The position numbers and the translations under genes were made by a program. A DNA stretch of 5,332 bases, from contig JAUYCY010000174.1 in the NCBI GenBank assembly GCA_030692055.1, forward strand, positions 1-5,332. Direction: 5' to 3'. Shown one piece after another: positions 1 to 4,688 of the stretch. The DNA is from Candidatus Omnitrophota bacterium (GTDB lineage: Bacteria > Omnitrophota > Koll11 > Duberdicusellales > 4484-171). Below the pieces are notes generated by a model, which ran no database searches, was not told the origin of the DNA, and saw only the letters and a list, made by a program, of their open reading frames with translations. How positions within the stretch are numbered: the first letter of the stretch is position 1; each line of letters begins with the position of its first letter.

Positions 1-8
1 GGCGAATA

Positions 9-28
9 CCCCGTGGCTTGCCACGGGG
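9..28. repeat. REP-like hairpin 1
   Basis: Perfect palindrome with nine-base arms, CCCCGTGGC and GCCACGGGG, around a two-base TT centre. It shares the core GGCTTGCC and the preceding ATAC with the hairpin at 108-127. The two differ at two stem positions, and in both cases the partner base changes as well, so pairing is kept. Such compensated short palindromes resemble the REP sequences mobilised by REP-associated tyrosine transposases (RAYTs, Y1 family). No such transposase is in this window, so the REP label is an inference from shape. Confidence 0.75.
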
Positions 29-107
29 ATGAAGCCGAAATCGTAAACGTAGTTGACCTCATTCCAAGGCAATGAATGAACCAGTGATAATATTAGTATA
101 GAACATA

Positions 108-127
108 CTCCGCGGCTTGCCGCGGAG
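108..127. repeat. REP-like hairpin 2
   Basis: Perfect palindrome CTCCGCGGC / GCCGCGGAG with a TT centre, the partner of the hairpin at 9-28. It is nested inside a weaker outer inverted repeat, AACCAGT at 79-85 against ACTGGTT at 128-134, so the whole stretch 79-134 can fold as one interrupted stem. It ends about 40 bases before the glycoside hydrolase start codon. It is not followed by a T-run, so it is not an obvious intrinsic terminator. Confidence 0.75.
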
Positions 128-165
128 ACTGGTTGATTTAACTAAAAATTAAGGTAAGTAAAACA

Positions 166-1401
166 ATGAATAAACGTATTCTTCTATCCTTGATAACATT
201 CTTCCTGCTATGTAATTTTACCCCTGCAACTTTTGCAAAGGCAGAAAAAGTTTTGGTAAAAACTACCCCCGAAAAAGGTTACTACCTTGAAGTCAATGGC
301 AAGCCTATTTTTATAAAGGGCGTAATCTATAACCCTACACCTATAGGAGAAGGCTACACTTACGACCTATTCTCTGATAAAAATAAACCCTGGCTTGTTG
401 ACGGAAAATTAATGAAACAACTAGGCATAAATTGCGTAAGGGTTTACTCGGCAGGCGAAGACATGGAAAAAGTAAAAGAATTTATTAACGATATGTATAG
501 CAAATTCGGTATTTACACTATTGTAAGCGATTGGTTAGGCCTGTGGAGTTATCCCGGAGTCAATTATGCGGATGTTCAATTTCAAAAAAGCACGAAGGAA
601 AGAATATTAAAAATTGTTAACGCGCTTAAAGACGAGAAGGGACTTTTAATGTGGGTTCTTGGCAACGAAAATAGTTACACTTTTTCCGGAAAAATATGTT
701 TTTGGACCGCTCCGGAGATAGAAAAACTCAAAGACCTTCGCGAAAAAATATATAAAAGGGCAGAAATATATTATTCTTTTGTTGATGAATTAGCACAAGA
801 GATTAAAAAAATAGACAGCAACCACCCTGTTGCCTTAGGCAACGGTGAAGAAACATTTTTAGACGTAGCTGCAAAATTATGCACAAATATCGATGTTTTA
901 GCTATCATTTCTTATAAAGGTAAAAAGTTTGGCAATCTTTTCCATCGCGTTCAGGATATTTTTGATAAGCCGATCTTTATTTCTGAATTTGGTTGCGAAT
1001 CCTACGATGCCTACAGTAATAAGGAAAATCAGGATATACAAACAGAATATCTAATTTCGCAATGGCAAGACCTGTATGACCATACTGTATTTGGCAAAGA
1101 TAAAAAAGGTAATTGCATCGGCGGTTCGATGTTTGAGTGGACAGATGAGTGGTGGAAACATAATGAAGGCTACACCCCAGACTGGGTTGTGCATAACGGC
1201 GAAGCCGGCTGGTCTAACGGCTCTTATTATTACGATATAAAAGCGAATAACGCCCTTAATATGAACGAAGAATGGTTTGGTATCGTAAGTTTAGCTGAGA
1301 AAAAAGAAAATAGTATTGATAAAAGAATTCCTAAAAAATCGTATTACACGCTCAAAGATTTTTTCTCCCGCCTGCCTAAATCTGCACAAAAGATAAAATA
1401 A
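166..1401 (+). CDS. Secreted clan GH-A glycoside hydrolase (GH2 TIM-barrel-like)
   Basis: A 411-residue exported protein predicted to hydrolyse or transfer glycosidic bonds with a retaining mechanism. Residues 1-24 form a signal peptide: Lys/Arg at 3-4, a hydrophobic core, and an AxA-like end at about ATFA. The mature part is a single barrel. YYLEVNGKPIFIKGV (39-53) is the opening strand typical of GH2 C-terminal/GH-A enzymes, and NCVRVY (89-94) is a barrel strand. LGNEN at 165-169 puts the likely acid/base at Glu168. FISEFG at 271-276 puts the likely nucleophile at Glu274. GGSMFEWTDEWWK (319-331) and WFGIV (370-374) are late-barrel motifs of this group. There is no N-terminal sugar-binding or immunoglobulin-like domain, so it is not a full-length GH2 beta-galactosidase. 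The substrate cannot be read from the sequence; a beta-glucan or exopolysaccharide is plausible. The start follows a weak AAGG at 151-154. No neighbour shares its role. Confidence 0.85.
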   Translation: MNKRILLSLITFFLLCNFTPATFAKAEKVLVKTTPEKGYYLEVNGKPIFIKGVIYNPTPIGEGYTYDLFSDKNKPWLVDGKLMKQLGINCVRVYSAGEDMEKVKEFINDMYSKFGIYTIVSDWLGLWSYPGVNYADVQFQKSTKERILKIVNALKDEKGLLMWVLGNENSYTFSGKICFWTAPEIEKLKDLREKIYKRAEIYYSFVDELAQEIKKIDSNHPVALGNGEETFLDVAAKLCTNIDVLAIISYKGKKFGNLFHRVQDIFDKPIFISEFGCESYDAYSNKENQDIQTEYLISQWQDLYDHTVFGKDKKGNCIGGSMFEWTDEWWKHNEGYTPDWVVHNGEAGWSNGSYYYDIKANNALNMNEEWFGIVSLAEKKENSIDKRIPKKSYYTLKDFFSRLPKSAQKIK

Positions 1402-1410
1402 TCTCCTTCA

Positions 1411-1457
1411 ATTTTTAATTAAAAACATTTGACAGATGCGTAATTAACCTTTAAAAT
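1411..1457 (+). promoter_or_regulatory. Sigma70-type promoter for leader A, PagL-like gene and argA-like gene
   Basis: A perfect -35 TTGACA at 1429-1434, a 17-base spacer and a -10 TAAAAT at 1452-1457 form a strong housekeeping promoter by consensus. The A/T-only palindrome TTTTTAATTAAAAA at 1412-1425 sits directly upstream of the -35 and could act as an UP element. Transcription would start near 1464, leaving a leader of about 240 bases before the start codon at 1703. Similarity with the second leader (copy B) begins at this -10. Confidence 0.7.
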
Positions 1458-1702
1458 CAAATAAAGTTTGCAATTTTTCTAGCTCCAAGTGCCGAAAAGT
1501 CGCGTAACTGAATTTGAACCCCACACCCAGATAAGTCGGTGTGGCGTGCAAGCTCAATAAAAAATAGGATAGTAAACCTCATATCGTAAAGTAGTAAATG
1601 AACTGCTGGGTGTGGGGTTCAATTCGTAGACGGCTTACGCCTACGATTTATGTTCGCCAATAGGTTGCCATAAATCGTCTACTCATTGAAGGAGGTATTT
1701 AT
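1458..1702 (+). ncRNA. Structured 5' leader, copy A (unrecognised family)
   Basis: This fills the 301-base gap between the glycoside hydrolase and the PagL-like gene and is homologous along its length to 2711-2945. Parts in order. A small hairpin, TTTTC 1475-1479 / GAAAA 1494-1498, has a 14-base loop. A long stem pairs 1510-1530 with 1606-1625, 20 pairs with one bulged T, enclosing 75 bases. A terminal hairpin at 1618-1690 pairs TTCAAT with ATTGAA, GTAGAC 1626-1631 with GTCTAC 1677-1682, and GATTTATG 1645-1652 with CATAAATC 1669-1676, with an extra mini-hairpin GGC/GCC at 1632-1641. A strong Shine-Dalgarno GGAGG at 1691-1694/5 follows at once. No T-run follows any stem, so control of translation or RNA processing fits better than termination. 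The regulatory role is an inference. A mobile repeat is the alternative. I match it to no known riboswitch. Confidence 0.55.
1510..1625. repeat. 20-bp long-range inverted repeat in copy A
   Basis: The left arm 1510-1530 runs from GAATTTGAAC to CACACCCAG. The right arm 1606-1625 is CTGGGTGTGGGGTTCAATTC. Pairing is complete apart from one extra T in the left arm. The same arms occur at 2762-2781 and 2864-2883. The interior differs much more between copies than the arms do. Confidence 0.9.
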
Positions 1703-2287
1703 ATGTATAAATTTTTAGGAATACTCGTAGTCTTATCTTTTTTATGCATACCGATAAACTCGTATGCGCTTGAAGCCATTAGTGTTACAACGGGTTACTT
1801 AGATAGCTATCTAGATCACACAGAAAAAAATTACACAGGTATTCCACTGCTGATAGGGCTTGAATTTGATGTTAAGCCGCTTATAAGTAAAATTGGAATT
1901 AATACCAAGGGTAGAGTGGATCTTATTTTAGAGCCCTTCATAGGTGCAATAATTGAGCCGAATAATAACGTCGAAGTCGGTTCTAATTTTCTTATGCAAT
2001 ATGTTTTTCCGCTAAACAACAAATTCCAGCCCTATGTTAAAGGAGGCTTAGGCGTCCTCTATATGAGCCAGCACACTCGTGAACAGGCAACGCAATATAA
2101 TTTTCTTTCTCAGGGAGCAGCCGGTATACAGTTTTTTATTAAAGATAACGTAGCGCTAAATGTCGAATACCGTTATCGCCATCTTTCTAACTCCAGCATA
2201 AAAGCCCCCAATAGTGGTATAAATTCAGATTTATATTTATGCGGAGTCACCTTCTTTTTTAATGATAAGAAAAGCAAAGATAACTGA
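1703..2287 (+). CDS. PagL-like outer-membrane protein (acyloxyacyl hydrolase / lipid A 3-O-deacylase family)
   Basis: A 194-residue protein with a signal peptide (residues 1-22, ending SYA) and a mature part made of alternating strands typical of an eight-stranded outer-membrane beta-barrel, finishing in the aromatic strand GVTFFF (181-186). The C-terminal region YRYRHLSNSSIKAPNSGIN (156-174) matches the PagL family signature H-x-S-N followed by P-N-x-G. His160 and Ser162 fit the catalytic His and Ser. PagL enzymes remove the 3-O-acyl chain from lipid A at the outer membrane. At the place where the third catalytic residue, Glu, is expected (12 after the Ser) this protein has Asn174, so activity is uncertain. 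The start is set by GGAGG at 1691 and the Met-Tyr-Lys signal peptide. It is preceded by leader A, and its last 26 bases overlap the argA-like gene. Confidence 0.75.
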   Translation: MYKFLGILVVLSFLCIPINSYALEAISVTTGYLDSYLDHTEKNYTGIPLLIGLEFDVKPLISKIGINTKGRVDLILEPFIGAIIEPNNNVEVGSNFLMQYVFPLNNKFQPYVKGGLGVLYMSQHTREQATQYNFLSQGAAGIQFFIKDNVALNVEYRYRHLSNSSIKAPNSGINSDLYLCGVTFFFNDKKSKDN

Positions 2288-2717
2288 TACCAACGATATT
2301 CATACCCTCATAAATTCCTGGGCAAAGCAAGGCAAGGTATTAGAACGCCCGCTTAACTATATTTACGAGAATATAAGAGATTTTTGGGTTTACGAGGATA
2401 AGAAAAAAATAGTAGGCTGCTGCGCTTTGCATATTATAGGATGGCAAGAGCTGGCCGAGATAAAATCTCTGGTTGTCGCAAAGAAATTTCAACATAAAAG
2501 AATCGGTAGTAAATTAGTGGCCAAATGCATAAAGGAAGCAAAAAGCTTAGCAATAAAAAAAGTATTCGCCCTTACTTTTGTTCCACATTTTTTTAAAAAA
2601 ATCGGGTTTGAGGCAATAGACATGAAAGAGCTTCCGCATAAAATTTGGAGCGACTGTGTAAATTGCGTTTATTTTCCTGACTGCCAAGAAAAAGCAGTAA
2701 TAATAAAAATCAAATGA
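2262..2717 (+). CDS. ArgA-type GNAT N-acetyltransferase (putative N-acetylglutamate synthase)
   Basis: A 151-residue single-domain GNAT protein, predicted to transfer acetyl from acetyl-CoA to an amino group. The short stand-alone ArgA-like family makes N-acetylglutamate, the first step of arginine synthesis. It opens MIRKAKITD. It carries RPLNYIYENIRDFWV (29-43), VGCCALHI (51-58), AEIKSLVV (65-72), the acetyl-CoA loop QHKRIGSKL (77-85), FALTFVPHFFKKIGFE (102-117), and ELPHKIWSDCVNC (123-135) with further Cys141. The PHK-W-SDC-x2-C block is characteristic of this subfamily. In the acetyl-CoA loop the usual first Gly of Q/R-x-x-G-x-G is Arg80. The gene starts 26 bases inside the PagL-like gene, with GGAG only at 17 bases upstream, so translation is probably coupled. 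Its stop codon lies at the start of leader B. No other arginine genes are nearby, so the substrate is not certain. Confidence 0.8.
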   Translation: MIRKAKITDTNDIHTLINSWAKQGKVLERPLNYIYENIRDFWVYEDKKKIVGCCALHIIGWQELAEIKSLVVAKKFQHKRIGSKLVAKCIKEAKSLAIKKVFALTFVPHFFKKIGFEAIDMKELPHKIWSDCVNCVYFPDCQEKAVIIKIK

Positions 2718-2945
2718 GGCTTGTTATTTTTCAAGCTACAGGCGCAGAAAAATACTTAGTCGAATTTGACCCCACACCCAGATAAGGTGATGGGATAATA
2801 ATAGAAGCGATTTTGAAATAATATCACAAATCACATATCCCACAGTGATTAAATACTCTACTGCTGGGTGTGGGGTTCAATTCCGACACACAAGTTATGA
2901 ACGCTGCGCTCCATAACTTGTGTCGTCATTGAAAAGGGGACATTT
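2704..2945 (+). ncRNA. Structured 5' leader, copy B (unrecognised family)
   Basis: Homologous to 1452-1702 and likewise ending at a start codon. The match begins with AAAATCAAAT at 2706-2715 (1453-1462 in copy A), which here still lies in the end of the argA-like gene. Parts in order. A hairpin TTTTTC 2727-2732 / GAAAAA 2747-2752 has a 14-base loop. The long stem pairs 2762-2781 with 2864-2883 around 82 bases. An inner stem TGGGATA / TATCCCA lies between the arms. A terminal hairpin 2876-2933 pairs TTCAAT with ATTGAA, CGA 2884-2886 with TCG 2923-2925, and CACAAGTTATG 2889-2899 with CATAACTTGTG 2912-2922. AGGGG of the ribosome binding site then follows. No clear -35 box is present, so it may depend on read-through or a weak promoter. 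Function inferred; family not recognised. Confidence 0.55.
2762..2883. repeat. Long-range inverted repeat in copy B
   Basis: The left arm 2762-2781 is GAATTTGACCCCACACCCAG. The right arm 2864-2883 is the same 20 bases as in copy A. The left arm has lost one A relative to copy A, so this stem carries one bulged T on each side instead of one in total. Confidence 0.9.
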
Positions 2946-4112
2946 ATGCTATTTGTTGATTACAATCTTAGCGAAGAACAAAAAATGCTCAAAGACCTAT
3001 GCCGTAAAATTGCTGAAGAAAAAATAAGGCCGTATTCTCGTGAATTAGACGAGAAAGAAGAATTTCCTGCTGAAATAATAAAAACCATGGCTAAGGCGGA
3101 TTTATTCGCCTTATGTATTCCGGAAAGCTACGAAGGCTTAGGCTCGGGGCTCTTAAGCTTATGTATCGCCACCGAAGAGATTTCTCGCGTGGACGCAGGT
3201 GTCGCTACCTGTTACGCCGCATCTTTTTTGGGGATGTTTCCTATACTTTTGTACGGCACCGAGGAACAAAAGAAAAAATATCTTCCGGATATAGCTTCCG
3301 GTAAAAAATTGACTGCTTTTGCTTTGACTGAGCCGGAAGCAGGCTCAGATGCCTCTGCGGTAAAAACAACCGCAAAAAAAGAAGGCGACCATTATATTCT
3401 CAACGGAACAAAACATTTTATCACCAATGGCGGAGATGCCCAAATATATACAGTCATTGCCGTAACTGACAAAGCCAGGGGTCCCAGGGGAGTTTCTGCG
3501 TTTATTGTTGAAAAAGGAACACCGGGCTTTACCTTCGGCAAAAAAGAAGAAAAAATGGGTATTCGCGCCTCATCCACCAGAGAATTGGTTTTTAACGACT
3601 GTAAAGTTCCTAAAGAAAGTTTGCTTGGCCAAAAAGAAGGAATAGGTTTTATCGCGACGATGAAAACCTTTGACCAATCAAGGCCCGGAGTCGCCGCGCA
3701 AGCCGTAGGCATTGCTCAGGGGGCGCTGGAGCTTGCTACAAATTACGCCCACAATCGCGTTCAGTTCGGCAAACCTATAAGCTCTTTTCAAGGTATTCAA
3801 TGGATGCTGGCGGACATGGCAACAAAGACAGAAGCAGCTCGCAGTTTAGTGTATAGCGTAGCTTCTATGGTGGATAGGGGAATAAAAGACGTCGGAACAG
3901 CCTCTGCTTGCGCTAAACTGTTTGCTTCTGACGTGGCCATGGAAGTATCTACCAATGCCGTGCAGATATTTGGCGGTTACGGCTATATGCGTGATTATCC
4001 GATAGAAAAATTCATGCGCGACGCAAAAATTACGCAAATTTACGAAGGAACTAACCAAATTCAGAAAAATATCATAGCCCTTTCACTCATTAAAAAATAC
4101 AGTAATCCCTAA
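2946..4112 (+). CDS. Acyl-CoA dehydrogenase, short-chain/butyryl-CoA type
   Basis: A 388-residue full-length cytoplasmic FAD enzyme that oxidises an acyl-CoA to the trans-2-enoyl-CoA, or catalyses the reverse reduction in butyrate-forming bacteria, using electron-transfer flavoprotein as partner. The N-terminal helical domain starts LSEEQKMLKDLCRK (8-21). The middle beta domain holds the flavin motif FALTEPEAGSDASA (125-138) and ITNGG (159-163). The C-terminal helical domain holds RVQFGKPISSFQ (271-282), the nucleotide-binding QIFGGYGYMRDYPIEKFMRDAK (340-361), and IYEGTNQIQ with the catalytic base at Glu367. That position is the one used by short- and medium-chain members. Chain-length preference cannot be read reliably. 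No etfA/etfB, thiolase or hydratase is adjacent. The start is set by AAGGGGA at 2934-2940. It stands alone behind leader B and ends before a separate promoter region. Confidence 0.93.
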   Translation: MLFVDYNLSEEQKMLKDLCRKIAEEKIRPYSRELDEKEEFPAEIIKTMAKADLFALCIPESYEGLGSGLLSLCIATEEISRVDAGVATCYAASFLGMFPILLYGTEEQKKKYLPDIASGKKLTAFALTEPEAGSDASAVKTTAKKEGDHYILNGTKHFITNGGDAQIYTVIAVTDKARGPRGVSAFIVEKGTPGFTFGKKEEKMGIRASSTRELVFNDCKVPKESLLGQKEGIGFIATMKTFDQSRPGVAAQAVGIAQGALELATNYAHNRVQFGKPISSFQGIQWMLADMATKTEAARSLVYSVASMVDRGIKDVGTASACAKLFASDVAMEVSTNAVQIFGGYGYMRDYPIEKFMRDAKITQIYEGTNQIQKNIIALSLIKKYSNP

Positions 4113-4246
4113 CTAGAAAGCATCTATTTCTTTCCTTTCAATTTTCTCTTTGACTATTATTCTATTTTGTGGTATATTTTTAATTGAGATAATTAAATAG
4201 TCTTTATAAAATAACCTTAATATAATAATAGTAAAATATTACTATA
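4113..4246 (+). promoter_or_regulatory. Tandem promoter region of the XRE gene
   Basis: Two sigma70-like promoters lie in series. The first has TTGACT at 4150-4155, a 17-base spacer and TATATT at 4173-4178. The second has TTGAGA at 4184-4189, a 17-base spacer and TAAAAT at 4207-4212. A further TATAAT stands at 4221-4226 without a good -35. I see no clear terminator for the upstream acyl-CoA dehydrogenase gene; GAAAG/CTTTC near 4127-4137 is too weak to call. Confidence 0.55.
4228..4245. promoter_or_regulatory. Palindromic operator candidate abutting the XRE start codon
   Basis: Perfect seven-base inverted repeat ATAGTAA / TTACTAT around a four-base AATA centre. It ends one base before the ATG at 4247 and just downstream of the predicted start of transcription. 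Symmetry of this size suits a dimeric XRE repressor binding its own promoter. The region is very A/T-rich, which makes chance palindromes easier. Confidence 0.45.
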
Positions 4247-4471
4247 ATGTCAAGAGAAAACATGTTAGCATCCAATATTAAAAGGTATCGCAAAAAATTA
4301 AATATTTCGCAGGATAAACTATCTAAATTATCCGATGTTACGTATAATACAATTATCAAAATAGAATCTGGTAAAAATAAAAACCCCACAATGAAGACGC
4401 TGGCGAAGATAGCAGAGGCTTTAGGGGCCTCTCTTGATGATTTGGTAAAAGGAAAGAATAAAAAATCATAG
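4247..4471 (+). CDS. Small XRE-family HTH transcriptional regulator
   Basis: A 74-residue DNA-binding protein consisting only of a Cro/CI-type helix-turn-helix domain. IKRYRKKLNISQDKLSKLSDVTYNTIIKIESGK (11-43) gives helices 1-3, with SQDKLSKLS as helix 2 and YNTIIKIE as the recognition helix. NPTMKTLAKIAEALGASLDDLVK (46-68) is the usual last pair of helices, followed by a Lys-rich tail. There is no sensor or dimerisation domain. There is no Shine-Dalgarno ahead of the ATG at 4247; Met6 at 4262 is preceded by a weak AGAGAAA and loses nothing of the domain, so it could be the real start. A palindrome lies immediately upstream. The (GA)20 microORF follows 18 bases after the stop and could be co-transcribed. 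The target is unknown; autoregulation is inferred. Confidence 0.85.
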   Translation: MSRENMLASNIKRYRKKLNISQDKLSKLSDVTYNTIIKIESGKNKNPTMKTLAKIAEALGASLDDLVKGKNKKS

Positions 4472-4489
4472 TTTAATAAGGAGTATGCT

Positions 4490-4561
<72 letters not shown>

Positions 4562-4582
4562 AATAATAAAGCAGGACAGATT

Positions 4583-4615
4583 TCCCGACAAAGTCGGGAT
4601 CCCGTTAAAACGGGA
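4583..4615. repeat. Two tandem hairpins with alternating partners
   Basis: TCCCGAC 4583-4589 pairs with GTCGGGA 4593-4599 around AAA. TCCCGTT 4600-4606 pairs with AACGGGA 4609-4615 around AA. The two inner arms can also pair with each other, because CGGGATCCCG at 4596-4605 is itself a perfect palindrome. It lies between the GA tract and the terminator, in the stretch between the XRE gene and the histidine kinase. Confidence 0.75.
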
Positions 4616-4627
4616 AAATACAGAGTT

Positions 4628-4666
4628 AAACCCAAGTTTCTAAGCAATTAGAGCTTGGGTTTTTTA
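4628..4666 (+). terminator. Intrinsic (rho-independent) terminator
   Basis: Nine-base stem AAACCCAAG 4628-4636 / CTTGGGTTT 4654-4662, extended inside by TCTAA / TTAGA closed by a GCAA tetraloop (GNRA type), and followed by a T-rich tail to 4670. It would end transcription from the XRE/GA-tract unit. It also lies upstream of the histidine kinase start, so it could work as an attenuator of that gene if transcription comes from upstream. Confidence 0.85.
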
Positions 4667-4688
4667 TTTTGCGAGTAAGGCTTAAAAA

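Noticed and set aside
1..75. Open frame at the left edge (ends ...VVDLIPRQ-stop), possibly the tail of an upstream gene
   Set aside because: Only 24 codons, it runs through a REP-like palindrome, and I recognise no family. It is compatible with a truncated gene but not supportable.
53..91. Promoter for the glycoside hydrolase (TTGACC ... GATAAT)
   Set aside because: The spacing is 27 bases, too long for a sigma70 promoter, and no better pair is seen.
1510..1625. Simple MITE with 20-base terminal inverted repeats
   Set aside because: Similarity between the copies continues well outside the arms on both sides and up to the start codon, and no target-site duplication is visible. Not excluded for the larger unit.
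1607..1626. tRNA T-arm-like GGGGTTCAATTC at the right stem arm
   Set aside because: The following bases do not complete a T-stem in either copy and no acceptor, D or anticodon arm is present.
1598..1663. Leader peptide candidate in copy A (MNCWVWGSIRRRL...)
   Set aside because: It has no ribosome binding site, and the same frame in copy B has no start codon and a different end, so it is not conserved.
1606..1700. Leader stems as intrinsic terminators
   Set aside because: None of the stems in either copy is followed by a run of T.
3392..3712. Minus-strand 106-residue frame within the acyl-CoA dehydrogenase gene
   Set aside because: A shadow of a well-supported gene. The same holds for the frames at 1831-2022, 3113-3304 and 3846-4058.
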